Positions 47,745 to 59,290 of a stretch of DNA of 64,000 bases are shown one piece after another. The stretch covers positions 56,267,136-56,331,135 of the forward strand of contig OY720632.1 in NCBI GenBank assembly GCA_963169105.1, read 5' to 3'. Every line of letters begins with the position of its first letter. Position 1 is the first letter of the stretch. The stretch comes from Ceriagrion tenellum. Lineage: Eukaryota; Arthropoda; Insecta; Odonata; Coenagrionidae. The translations under genes were made by a program, and so were the position numbers. The notes under the pieces are model-generated. The model was not told the DNA's origin. It saw only the letters and a program-made list of their open reading frames with translations, and did no database searches.

Positions 47745-48382
47745 TGCGGAAGACAAAAGTTGAATGCAGAGCTCAGGTTAAGAGGAGGGAAATTAGTGCA
47801 AAGAGAGTCATCTTCCTTTCTCGGAAATACTGTTACGTGAACTGGAGAGGTACAACGAACATCGAGGAAAGAATAGCCAGAGCTAATACAGCGTTCATCT
47901 TTAAACGACATCTACGGAGTTCGAAGACAATAGAACTACTCAATAGGAAATTGTATGTAAAACATTCACGCGGAGCGTGGCAGTCGTTGGATCGGAAGCA
48001 TTTACCATTGGAAAAGCTGAGTAGAGAAGACGATGAACCTTCGAGATTTGGTGCTGGAGGGGACTGCTAATAGTAAAATGGACGGATAAAATAGTAAATG
48101 ATGAAGTGTACAGAAGTGCAGAAGAAAGGATATTATGGAATACCATACAGAAAAGATGAACAAGATGGATTGGACACAACCTGAGGCACATGGGGCTTGT
48201 GAAGAACACAATTGAAGGTAAACTAGAGGGAAAAGTCTCCAGAGGAAGACCAATGAGTAAATATAAAAATAAAGAGGAAAGTACATAGGAAGAGTTTCCA
48301 TAAAGCTAATCTGCGTTTAATAGAAAAGGGTGGAGGGCTGCAGTCAGCCAATCTTATAATGGAAGGACCAATGATGGTGATG
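47745..48382 (+). mobile_element. 5'-truncated LINE, ORF2 C-terminus and 3' end
   Basis: The plus strand reads KTKVECRAQVKRR, then EERIARANTAFIFKRHLRSS, a WSVAV-like segment, RLEAFEIWCWRGLL in an adjacent frame, KWTDKIVNDEVYRSAEER, RWIGHNLRHMGLVKN and TIEGKLEGKVSRGRP. It ends GGACCAATGATGGTGATGAA. This is the same terminal block and tail as 31455-32060. Multiple frame slips; dead. The 5' limit between the poly-G run and 47745 is uncertain. Confidence 0.75.
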
Positions 48383-49299
48383 AATTTTTTTGTTGGTACT
48401 ATTGTCGCAATATATTGACCCTTATATTTTAGGGAATGCCTTTTAATCATTCTACCTATTTATAATCCTTAACGTTATGAAATAATAGTACAAATGTCTT
48501 GAAGTTTGGTTTACTTCAGCCAGCTCGCCGTTGGCGGTTTTATTGCGTAAATACGCACAAAGTTAAGGAATACTTTCGGGAAAAGCTTGGAAGACTTAAT
48601 TACTATGTAAATTTTGTGTTCTAAATCTGTCCATACGACAAAAGAAATTTCATATGGACTTGTGTAGTTTTTAATTGCTTCTTTCTCGCTCTAGCTTGGT
48701 ATGATTTTCCTGCTGGTATAGGAGAGGGTGAGTATTTGCTTGGTAAAGAGAGTATTTCCGTTGTATATTTCTCCCATTTTCTTCCCGGTGAAAAACAAAG
48801 ATGCGTTGCCAGCCTAACCAAATGGTTGAATCCAAGTGCAAATTTCCTCTGTTTGAAAAGGGAACGGGTACGGGGAGGCTGGGTCACGTGAGATGGAAAA
48901 TGGGACCTGAAATGACGTTGGTTTGCAAGTAGAAAGTGGGTCTCGCTTCAACAAAATATGGCAAACCAATGCAGTATGCGGTTGGGACACGGCATCCCCC
49001 CCTTAGGAAGAATCGATCTAGGACCCGCATAGGGAGCTTGGCTAGGAGGGGTTGCGGATGGAGAGATAAGAGGAAAGGATGAGGAGAGTGTCGGGGGATG
49101 AGAAAAAGAAGTATGATAGAAAGTGGGATAGTGGTAAGAGGATGAGTTTAAACAGAGGATATATATAGGGATTGGACATATGTTGAAGGAAAATCCCTTC
49201 TGTGAAAATCAGCCAGAAAGAGCTTTATTGCTTATCGACGAGTTTACTAAGTAGTAGTGATTAAATGTATTTTCCTCATATTTTTATTTATCCTGGGTT
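48383..49299. other. Non-coding stretch
   Basis: Nothing recognised. Purine-rich at 49040-49180. Confidence 0.5.
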
Positions 49300-49442
49300 A
49301 GATGGGACAGAACCGTCCCCTCCCAACCCAGTTTACATACACAGACACCCATGTCCTAGGCATATTCTACCCAGGCGGGACTCGAACCCGCGACCCTCGG
49401 GTTAGCAGGCGAGGACTTTACCCCGCCGCCACTGGGGCCGAC
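49300..49442 (-). repeat. tRNA-derived SINE, family 1, copy 2
   Basis: Minus strand, better preserved than 41195-41325. The tRNA-like head has box A region GTGGCGGCGGGG and perfect box B GGTTCGAGTCC; its T stem GCGGG/CCCGC is fully paired and the anticodon loop reads CTGCTAA (anticodon GCT, as in tRNA-Ser). Acceptor pairing is partial (CCCAG/CTGGG). The body continues with CCTAGGACATGGGTGTCTG. It is not a functional tRNA gene because the acceptor and D arms are irregular and the element continues beyond the head in both copies. Confidence 0.8.
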
Positions 49443-51303
49443 ATGTAGGACTTCTATCTGATACTGTTAATGAAGTAATTATCGTTAGCTAATTCTTGAT
49501 CAGTTTCCGCAACTGTTTTTGCTACGGTAGATGAACCATGATGTTTGCATAATGAGTTGCCTGTGCCTTGTGGGGATTGTGAGGCATCAAATGGTTTATC
49601 TTGCATTCCACAACTTGTGACATAATATTATAACGGATGATGTGAAAAGTGGCTAAAGCTTCTATTCTTAGAAGGATGAAATTATGGTTGATGTAAATTC
49701 TTGCTTTTCTGATGCTTGAGAATGAATCCGTTCACTTCCGCCGCCATTGAGCTGTTATTTTTTCTTCTTTATACCAATTAACCTTATGCAAAAACTCTTA
49801 AAAGGCTAAGTGCTTTCGGCTTTCTTCTCTTAACACTTATCTTTTTCACTTTATGCATTGCAATGCCGTGGAAAAATAGTTTTGGCTCTTTCGTCAAGCA
49901 TTCTGAGGCCTTAAAAGGATAATTAATCTCGATCGATAACGCCAGATGTTGCTTTCTCTTCCGTGGGTGCGCATATAAAAACGGCTTAATGCGGGCTAAT
50001 TCGTGCGTTAGGTGTTGGATGGAAAATCCATTTGCGGTTAACTGAGTCTTCTGGGAGATTCCATTCTGTCCCTCTGAGAATTCCACAGCTTCCGCCAGAG
50101 TGTTATCGTGCTTTGCATAACCAGAATGGGAAAGGGAATCGGATGGCGAGCTTGGTGAGGAGGGAGCGCGGTAGCAGGGCATGAAATGCGTCGCGGATGG
50201 CGAAGGGGGCTTTGACGGGTGCGTGTTTCGCGCGGAAGCCGCACTGCGACCGAGGAACATCGCAACGACACGTAACTTCCTGGGGGTTTAATGGGCAACA
50301 CCCATCCACTTCATTAGACAATGGAAGCTATAACACGCGGTGATGTGTGCGAGATGGAGGGAGGATGAGTAGGTGTGTAAGAAATGGTGGGAAATTGGAG
50401 AAAGGAAGATGGCGGTAATGGCTCCTGAGCATTTTTAAGACGCGGAGAAGGGAACTCAAAAGAGCAAAGGTCTTCTTGCGGTGTTCTGCATGCGTTGGCT
50501 GAGATAGTGACGGGAGTAGGGAGAGAGGGAGTTTAAAGGTCATAGAACAATTTTTTTTTCTGCGACGAAATTCAAGGCATGGTTAAGGAGAGCCGAAGTT
50601 GTTTGTATTTCTCGGTCACTATTACTATCCTATTTCATCGAAAAAGCTTGTTAGAATTTAATTGAAACGCTTCAAAGGCTTATTTTTCTTCCCCTGCAAA
50701 TTTAACACCATAACCTTGAACCCGCTCGTATAGTACCCACTCTATCGACCATGGAAGAGCCGAGTAATTGGCAATGGCTCGAAGAGGGTTCCCTAGAAAT
50801 GGGTGGGGAATCTGAAATACGGTTCACACGTTTATTAGTCAATGACTTCTAACACTTTCTAATTCCAATGCTTTCTTCCGCAGTAATCTACGGCACCGAG
50901 ATTCTAATGTGATCATCCATCCATGACACTCATTAATACTCTCAACAATTCCTCAAAACCTCTCCCTTATTCCTCAGATTCTTAACTTCGTCACCCCATA
51001 TTTGTCACAGTCGATGCCGGTGCATGATAAAAGGAACTTTAGCTGTTAGACAGATCATATCTCTTGTTTTTTTCTCTTAATAGTATTTTTCGAGAAATGG
51101 CGTGGTATTAAAGTGAAGTACTGTATAACATCATGAATATCACGTCAAGTCAATTGTTGAGCAATGAATCTTTAATATTTCTTCTCTCTCATTCTTTTTT
51201 AAAACTTACTCTCCCTAAGATTTTCGAATAACTAATAAATTTCGAAAAACAATAAACCCCCCAAAAATCTTCCGGCCCCTGGCACGCCGTAGGGATCGAT
51301 GTC
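49443..51303. other. Non-coding stretch
   Basis: No gene recognised. A GC-richer patch at 50030-50320 and a purine-rich patch at 50330-50530 create the 158-codon minus frame 49784-50260, which lacks any domain and is not called. Confidence 0.4.
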
Positions 51304-51588
51304 CTAGCTCCTTTCCTCTTTCATACCCCACATGAGAAGCACGTTCCCCTCTATTGGAGTAGAAAAGTAGAAATCCAGCGGCGGAGATGCAATTGATTGT
51401 CCTGCTGCCACCGAGAGAGCGAATGCAATTGCATCTAGGACATTGATTAGTGCGACCAACACAACCGTTTTAACCCGGATCAGTCTCGCCCTCTGGGTTT
51501 CAGTTTCTCTCCATCTCTCTGTCAACTTAATATTAGCAAGCATTCGTACTCTGCACTTCCTCCTATCTCTCAAAATACACTTCTCCAT
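51304..51588 (-). CDS. Possible exon of a membrane protein
   Basis: A minus-strand frame opens with ATG at 51588 and stops at 51304. Its middle reads ETQRARLIRVKTVVLVALIN and VLDAIAFALSVAAGQSI: basic residues followed by a convincing 19-residue transmembrane helix with small residues. Possible splice sites are an acceptor TTGACAG ending at 51519, preceded by a CTAAT branch-like motif, and a donor TGGG|GTATGA near 51330. It could equally be an unspliced 94-codon frame or chance; the antisense strand is also open. Family not recognised. Confidence 0.22.
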   Translation of the reverse strand: MEKCILRDRRKCRVRMLANIKLTERWRETETQRARLIRVKTVVLVALINVLDAIAFALSVAAGQSIASPPLDFYFSTPIEGNVLLMWGMKEERS

Positions 51589-53479
51589 CTTGCATTGCCC
51601 TCCGTTTCCTTGGTGTCCCTACCTGTTGTCAAATGCTCACTACTTTTCGCTATTTTTTTTTCTTTCCCAATATGGAAGCTCGTAAATATCCTCGCATGTT
51701 GATAACAGCCCGATGATATTAGTTACATAACAGCGCCGATGATACATTAGTTGGCGCCGCGATTTTAATAACTTTTTGTGATATCAGAAACTTGTAATAG
51801 GAAAACTAATTTACCCAAAGTTCCTCGAAGCGGCATTGTTTTTATAAGTGGATCTGTGTTTAGGCATTAATTATTAAAAGTTAGTAACCTTGTTTTTCAA
51901 GACATTGTCTCCGTAGTAATTTTATAAAACTATTTTTTTATTGGTGGTGTAGACGAAAGGCCTTTTGAGGCACAAAAAAGTTTTTCATTTCCCATTAAAT
52001 TTATCTCCTTTAATTTCTACCCCTAAGACTTGCGTCCATAGGACCCGACATGCATTTTCACTTTATATGGTCTTTTAAGAGGCGTAGAAAGTACGGTAAA
52101 GGCTCAAGAATTTTGTTTTGAAGTGTTATCAGTTTTTTCAGAACAATCATATCAAAGACCAGCTGTAAAATGTACTTTATTCTTAATAAACCGTGAATAA
52201 AGTACTTTCTAGTAGTAGAAATTACCTAATTCTAGTAGTTAATAATGAGGGTATTAGTACTATTTAAGGGAATATTTTTAATTGATGCCTTTCCTTTATT
52301 ATCTAGTACGAAAGAAAGGAAGCAATTTATTTGGTTTACACGTGCTACGACTCGCGTGTTAAGTATCTAACCTTTAACTTTCCTCTCTTTTATTGTATAT
52401 TATCTCATGTTGCTCTCCCTCTATACCCTCTCCGCCAATCTCCATCCCTAATCACTCCTCGATCTCATACACACTCTTCAGACTCGAGAAGGCCAAAGTG
52501 ATGGCGAAGATGCATTTCTGCATCTTTATCCACTCCTACCCGATATCCTCCGTAAAAAAAACGTAAGGAATTCTTCCATGTAGCAGGTTAGATTCCTCGG
52601 ATATGTTCGCTCATCTCTTTCAATCTTGGGTGAGAAAAATTTGGCCTTGCGATTTACTGCTCCTGCATTTCTAAGGGGCTCTTCGTGGTTTTTGGCTTCG
52701 AAGCATCTCTTCATTATGGTCTGGTGTTTCCTTTATTTAAGGTTTTATTTTAAGTTATGCGAAATAAGGAAAGTTCTGTTTCTCCCGTCGTCGTCGTCCA
52801 CGTTGAATATGATGAAATACTCTCATCTCCACCGTTTCCATCAGCAACCCAGATACAGCTGAATTATCTTCGCAACTCATTATTAGTAGTCTACCCAGTT
52901 GGATGGTTATAGGCTTCCAATCCTGAGGTTAAAGCTGTGAATCCCGTGGTTGCAGAATTTTTTAAACTAGAATTGCGATTCTTTCTTCGGGGCCACGGCG
53001 AGAGCAAATCAGTGTGTGTTGTAATATTCTCCATGAAAGATGTTTTTCGATCGATTGAGTCAAACTAAGAGCTCCACGGGAGATTCATGAAGACATATTT
53101 GCAAAAATAAAATTTTGCTCTCTAAAAATGTAGCCGTTAATTTATAAGTTAATCTAATATTTCATACTTGGTTTCTATAAATACCTATCACCCTATTTTC
53201 ATTGTGTATTTATTTTTGTGAACATTTTCTTCATAAATAATATAAGTACGCTGTAGTCACAAAATGTGACAGTTGAAAATCACTTGATAATGACAGACGA
53301 ACATGTCAGGCAATTATTAAAAATTTCAATAATAACAATATAGTTCAGCCTTTCCATTAAAGGTTTGCAGAATATCGACAGGCGATAATAATTGTGTGAT
53401 TATAGTCATACATTTCGTCCTTAAAAGTGAAGAGGTAGATGATTTCCCTGCGAATAAATGAAATTAACTTACTTTGGCT
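51589..53479. other. AT-rich non-coding stretch
   Basis: Nothing recognised. Frames near 52526-52862 have no homology. Confidence 0.5.
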
Positions 53480-53871
53480 ACACATTGGGTTTGGTGTTCC
53501 GTGGTGGCCCACGCTTGATGGAGAATTTCTCATCGTCTCTAGGGCTGATGAAATATTCCATGTTTCGGAGGTGATCGGTTTTTATACTCATCTCCTTTGG
53601 CTCTTGTCAGCGCTGATTGATGGATTTGTGCTCATTTTGTCCCGCCAATTTGAGATATAGATTCCGCATTTTGCCGAGCAGGAATTCTTGGTTTCTGTTG
53701 ATGTTATTGCAGACCAGACGGATTTCAATGGCTTCTTTGGCTTTTCGGTCTCAATATTTCCTCGAGCGGCAGAGCAATTTGTTCTTCCTATCGTATGGTA
53801 AATTAAATGTATTGTGGATTGAATGAACATCGTATTTACCGACTGCTTTATTTCGTGGACATTATTTTCCT

Positions 53872-54745
53872 TCCGTTTCCATTTGAAAAATCTTATCGAA
53901 TGGAAGGTTTCCCGGGAAAAGTATGAGATATAAAAATTGAGGCTAAGGAGAAGAAAAGTGGGATGTTACGTTCACGCGACTCTTTACAAGTTACCTTCTT
54001 GTAAAATAATGACCTTCTTCAAAAGCCTGTGGGAGTGAGGTCAATTGAGCAATATTTGTTTATTTCTCCCTCCAACCTTGACTTCTCGAGCGGGGCGCGT
54101 AAAATTTCATTCTAACCGAGACGGAATTTAAATTGCACTGGCGTAATAAGGTACCCGAATGAAGCTCAATATTTTTTCTTTTACATTTTATTCGAGTACC
54201 TTGGCCTCGGAAAGGGCAGCGCCATTGTTTTGTACGGAAAAAGGGAGTTTATTCTTTTCAAGTGCTTTTTTTTACCACCTTCCACTTGCTAATTCATTGC
54301 AAAGGAGGTGGCAAGGAGTGGCTCTGCCTCATGGTTGCAGTAGTTAAAATAAATAAGACTCTAAAAACTGGGAAACTTCCAACAAACCTCTTGAAAAGGA
54401 AGGACGTGTTGGTATGAGTTTTCAGTTCCCTTCGCTGGAATATTTTTTTTTGTTGCGAATAGGAAAGTTTTGAGGATTAAAGGATTTTTTACGGTTACGG
54501 TTTAAACTGAGCTCTATCCCTAAAAGGCACAGCAGCTCAGTCACCAGCGACTGCTCTTAAATCACTCCTCTTGTTTTAATACGTCATGCGAGGAATAAAC
54601 CTTTCTCTGACACTGTGTTGAAACAACGCCAACATTTATGAAGAATGCACACAGGAATCTTGGCAATTTTCCATTTGCAAAACACCTACATTAAGGTTAG
54701 GTAATACTTCTCCCTATTTCAAGTCAATTTTAAACGACCGAATTA
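53872..54745. other. About 0.87-kb insertion inside the PLE nuclease
   Basis: The GIY-YIG frame breaks after KCSCGHSYICQ...RLQKHE (54776 to about 54745) and resumes near 53870, both on minus, so roughly 0.87 kb of unrelated AT-rich DNA lies between. ATTATTTT occurs at both edges (about 53864 and 54738) and could be an 8-bp target duplication, but the motif is low-complexity. No transposase or terminal inverted repeats seen; likely a non-autonomous element or filler. Confidence 0.45.
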
Positions 54746-55439
54746 TTTTTCACGGACCTCATGTTTCTGAAGCCGCTATTTCAGTGCTTTTGAGATCTGG
54801 CAGATGTAGGAGTGGCCGCAGCTACACTTATTTCGTATATTCCTCTGAATGTCTTCCGGGAGACGGTCTTTGGAATTGAGGATGATTTCTGCTGTTTTCG
54901 TAACGCACTTGAACCTCGTCATGACGTTGTGTTTGCGGAGGTCTCTCTCGATTTTTTCTGTGGTTCTGGCGACGTACGGAAGGATAGCGTATCCTCTAGG
55001 TTTTTCTGTGGGGCTCTCCTCGGCTGAGTTGTCGGCGGTCATTTCAAGGGCTATCAGTCTCTTCTGTTTGTCATTTTTCGCTATCTTAGAATAGTTTATT
55101 GCCGGAAACTGAGCATCTGGAAGGTTTTCAACTGATGCTGTTTTTCATTGGATATGGAAGCAGCGTTAGATACAGAGTATGCTCGGTGGAACAGATTTTT
55201 TATGACTGCGGTCTTATGTTGAGGAAAATTATGGGAGTCTGCGTGAAGATATCGCTCGGTATGAGTATTTTTGCGGAATACTGAATGTCCTAAGGACTCA
55301 TCTTCTTTCATCTCTACCAGGACGTCCAGGAATGGCAGGTGATTGTTCGTTTCCATTTCCATGGAAAGGGTTAAGGCGGCGTTTAGTCCGTTAAGTTGCT
55401 ATCGGATCTTCTGCAGTTCAACTAATTCAATCATTCAAT

Positions 55440-56552
55440 TCATGTATCTGCATGTTCAACTAACCATATCACAAATGTATCGCCTACGTACCTCACAAAA
55501 ATAGTTTTCGCTTTTTGTTGTATGGCTGCAGGGCTTTTCGTTCTAAATCTTCCATGACTAGGTTTGCAATTACCCATTGCGGTGCCTTTCGTTTGTAGAA
55601 TTTCCCATTCCACAGAAAATAGGTGTTTCTGAGACAACGTTCCACCATCTTCTTGGAGGCCATCAGTTGTGAGGGACTTAATAATTTCCTCTGCTTCTTT
55701 GATCGGAATGTTGGTGTAGAGGGAAACGACGTCGAAACTTTCTATAATGTCTTCATTACTTATTTTGCCTTTTTGGATGACCTCAATGAGCTGGGTGGAA
55801 TTCTTCACATATGTCGATGTCTTTCTGGAGAATGACAATAGTTCACGGGCCAAATATTTGGCAAGTTTATGTGTTGGAGAGTCTATGGCGCTCACGATGG
55901 GTCGTAGAGGGATTCCCTCCTTATAGATCCTTGGTTGACCATAAAATCTTGTCGGTTTAGGAGCTGCTTCGATGATCCACCGTCTGTCTTCTTGTGGGAT
56001 CGGTGACTGGCTGATGGTGTGCTTGGTTTCTTGTTGAATCATAGTTGTGGGGTCTGATTTTACTTCGGAGTACGTGTCATCATCCAGAATATTGCGGATT
56101 TTATTAACGTAGTATCCTTTCTTCATAACCACCGTTGCGTTCCCGATGTTCGCCGGTGTAATTAGTACTTCATCATTTGTCCGGAGCTCTTTCACAGTAT
56201 TTCTCTCCTCCCGGGTGACGTTGGTTTTTAGAGTTCTAGCCTTGAGAATAGTGCGGCTCACTTCCTCTGGGAGTTCATCCATCTCCTACTTCCGTAGCTT
56301 CAGGACGGCGTATTCCACTTTTGTCACTAGTTCTTCTCTTGGAAATCGTGCGGGTGCAACGGCGATATTCTGCCCCTTGGAAAGTACGGTGATGGCTGCG
56401 TCGCTTTGGTGGAAGTTAGTTAGGATCACAACTGTACGGTCCTTTACAGGGCCAGCAGCCTCCGGTTCCGGGAGTTCAAAGTATGTATTTTTTCCAGGTG
56501 TATTCGATTTCGATCTATTCATTGTAGCATACGAAAGAACTGAAAAAATCAT
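55440..56552 (-). pseudogene. PLE reverse transcriptase, N-terminal extension and palm
   Basis: Two same-frame pieces separated by one TAG. The first (56552-56286) is the PLE N-terminal region. The second (56282-55440, 280 codons) has LITPANIGNATVVMKKGYY (finger region, Asn-Ala-Thr-Val box), FYGQPRIYKEGIPLRPIVSA (template grip), SPTHKLAKYLARELLS, SFDVVSLYTNIPIKEA (first catalytic Asp region) and GTAMG. It then slips: the usual SPLSPVxANxxME is scrambled to NCKPSHGRF. The active-site box reads RYVGDTF, so YVDD has become YVGD. RT therefore cannot be catalytic. Confidence 0.85.
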
Positions 56553-56680
56553 GCGAAAACTTATGCACCTATCAATGGAGAATGATCATGAAAAGTTTTA
56601 TTCTTTGGAAAGGGTAAATGCTCTTTATATCCAGCTTTCTTCAATTGCAGCCCACTGTGCGGCGTAAACTAGGTAAATAA

Positions 56681-59140
56681 TCATTCATGCCCAATTATAG
56701 TAAAAAAACAGATGATCGAAGCGTCCTAGCAGCCAGGTGGTATTACATTGAAAGATAAGTGATATTTAATGACTCAATTCGAAAAGCTATCCTATTTCAT
56801 ATATTAAAACAAACTTTTTAGATTTTTCACATAAGGGGGGTTTATTTCACTTAGCCAAAATCAGTATCTGTTTCTTTATGTTTGTTATGAAAGGCATCAA
56901 TAGGTGATCGCCAAAAAAAGAGCGTATTATCTTTGTGGAAGAGTGTAGAGCGGAAAGGAAGTGCACCATTATTGCTGTTGAATAGAAAATTTTGCTATGA
57001 TATGATTGATTTTCAAGAGAGAATTGTCTTGCAGGTGGGTCTAAGGTGAGGATAGAATATTATATCAGCGATGGAAAATTGCGATAGCGTTGCGGAGAAT
57101 AATTGAAGAAGGTTAAGTGACCCATTGGTTTCAGTGTGAGAAAATTACCATCTATTTTTTGGGAAGAAATTTAAAATGAATCTGCTGTTTGAACTCGCTG
57201 TCCATGTTTTACCTGAATGGAAATCTTGTTTGATGGTTTGAGTGAATACTTTTGATTAGCATCCCTCTTAATTAATTTATTTCTCAATGATGCGTTCTTA
57301 TTTGTTCCCTCTACTTTGCCGTCATTCACCTTTCTCTACACCTTGAAATGCTTTGTAGAGGCTAGTCCTACTTGTGTGATATCTTATGCACCCAGAAAAT
57401 TTTTATATATATACCGGGTAAGGCAAAGAGAGGTGAATGAGAAGTACTTATTGCGACGGGTGGGAAAAGATGGAAATTGCTCCGGCATGGGAGTACATGT
57501 TTTGGGAGAAAAGGGGAAGAGTTCTCAAAATAAAAACGAGAACTACTGCCAGACCTCGCGGCAAAAACACCACCGGGAGGGAAAAGGGTAAAGACCCTCT
57601 TTTACCCTCCTACACTCACTCGCCCCTCTCCTCCCCTCCTGGCGGCCAATCCCTCAACAATACCCTTTTTTCGGCGCCCCGCCCAACTCCACTCTCGACT
57701 CTTCTCCTTCCCCTCATCTTCCACCGTCGCATTATACCTTTATGGCGTTTTGCCAGGAAAATTGAATTGGGCCTTTAATTAGAAAATTGAGGCAAAGGAA
57801 GCGCCACTGTGAAAAATGTTTACTTGATGTGCATGAATTGAAATTTGCCATTCTCTTCATCTAATTCCTCTGCCCAACGAATTTCTGTCTCTTTTAGGAA
57901 TATCTCTCGCTTGCTTTGAAGGATTGAGTATATTCTACAACATTTGTTTCTCTTCTGCTGTCACCCATTTCTTTACTTTTCCTCATTCTCACAATCTATA
58001 TCCTAGCCTTATGACTTATATCGGTCGCAAAGTTAACTACTTGTACGAAGGCGTAGAAGTAGAGAATGCTACACAAGCAATGGGTTCTTTCCATTCGATA
58101 ATAACCATATGCGGGAAAGATATGACGATACGAAAATAAGTCATTGATGTAACCATACGGTAAAATTAGTTATTTCGTTTGCGATAATTTTTACGTCATT
58201 TGACGAATTGACCCTCAGATGATTCAAATACCATCCACCTCTTTTGTACCAATAATTGAGCTATATATCATTCCATCGTACTTTGATCCCTTCATTTTGA
58301 GACGAAATTGAAATAGAATAGAGTAATATTTAACATGATGCCACAGAATTTTTGCGGTGAATATTTTATCCCTTTGTAAATCAGTTTTTTCTCGATGAAG
58401 GCTGCTTGCGATGTTACCTCCTCCCGTGTGTGAAGAATTCTCAATGAACACGATAGCTTCTTCCGCGAGCAAAATTTTGAGATGCTGGAAGCATACCCAT
58501 TGCCTCTCCAAGAAAAAAGTTTATATTTTGAAGTGGAGCAAAGATGGATTCCATGCTCTTTTTCCTCGCCCTTTTTTAAGGTTACCGACACTTCCGCTGG
58601 TCTATTCATATTATTTACGATTTCCGCCAAGCGGTGCTAAGCATTTGATCGACTTGACAAGAGATGTATTGCTGGTTTTCTCTTTTGAGGAAGTGAACGG
58701 ATGTAAATTGTAAATTCATGATCACCATAAAACGCATTTTTTTCTAGAATAGTAATTTCAAGAAGATTCAGTGGGTTTTTCTGAGTGAAGCCATGAATTT
58801 ATGGAGTACAAGGCCAACTGCCGGGCTTGGCTGTATGGCCGATGGAAGTTTTTGTTTTCAAAATTTTCTGAATTCATTTTTTGCTCATTCGGATGCTTCT
58901 GGTGAAAAAAATCAAATATGTGGTATGCTTTTGTACCGATTCACTGTCTCATTGGTTGTCCCCAAGAGCGGTTTCTATAATTATTGCATATAGAGATGAG
59001 ATCATAAAGAAATTAGAATTGGCTCTATTGTGATGTTAAATATACACAGGAAATGCATTGCTTTATTAAAACATTCACTTCTTGTTTTTTTATTTTAGTG
59101 GATTGGTGGGGGAAAAAGCACTAAGAATTTAAAGTGAATT
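56681..59140. other. Non-coding stretch
   Basis: No gene recognised. A pyrimidine-rich patch at 57590-57740 gives the 113-codon frame 57437-57778; no domain, not called. The 112-codon minus frame at 58292-58630 is likewise unsupported. Confidence 0.45.
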
Positions 59141-59146
59141 TACGTA

Positions 59147-59290
59147 GCCTTGGTGGCGTAGTGACCTGCGCATTGGTCCGGTAAACCAAAGGTCCGTGGT
59201 TCGATTCCCGGTCCAAGCCGAGTTTTGTCGCGGGAATTTCAACGTATATGACCTCCTATGCTTGGATGTACCCGGGATTATGTCATAAAA
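59147..59290 (+). repeat. tRNA-derived SINE, family 2 (tRNA-Thr-like head)
   Basis: 59147-59219 is exactly 73 bases and folds almost as a tRNA. D stem GCGT/GCGC; perfect anticodon stem TTGGT/ACCAA with loop CCGGTAA (anticodon GGT, Thr-like, but C33 instead of U33); T loop TTCGATT with a half-paired stem; acceptor pairing imperfect. Box A TGGCGTAGTGA and a perfect box B GGTTCGATTCC form an internal Pol III promoter. A non-tRNA body follows (CGCGGGAATTTC ... GGGATTATG) and ends near an A-rich tract, which fits a SINE rather than a tRNA gene. Confidence 0.7.

Larger units (their letters stand above)
53480..56680 (-). mobile_element. Near full-length but decayed Penelope-like element, split by an insertion
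   Basis: Minus strand, the only PLE here with the N-terminal part. Order from 56552: N-terminal PLE region (TVLSKGQNIAVAPARFPREE), a stop, RT (56282-55440), continuation LPFLDVLVEMKEDESLGHS in another frame (55362-55096), pre-nuclease IPYV-like region ILPYVARTTEKIERDLRK and first GIY-YIG strands KCSCGHSYICQ (55042-54776). Then comes foreign DNA (about 53872-54745), then the rest of the nuclease with KEAIEIRL and NNINRN (about 53870-53660). Tail sequence follows to about 53480. Several stops and a lost RT active site make it inactive. The 5' end is approximate. Confidence 0.8.

Noticed and set aside
49371..49441. Functional tRNA-Ser gene
   Set aside because: No long variable arm, incomplete acceptor stem, and a second copy of head plus body at 41195.
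49784..50260. 158-codon minus-strand frame
   Set aside because: Ser/Pro-rich start from skewed sequence, Lys/His-rich rest, no homology and no start or splice support.
53480..53640. Hammerhead-like GGAG...CTCCGAAAC after the PLE nuclease at 53660-53870
   Set aside because: The CUGANGA core is not in a proper position and the cleavage triplet reads ATG; too decayed to call.
59147..59219. Functional tRNA-Thr gene
   Set aside because: C33, mismatches in T and acceptor stems, and a non-tRNA body downstream favour a SINE head.
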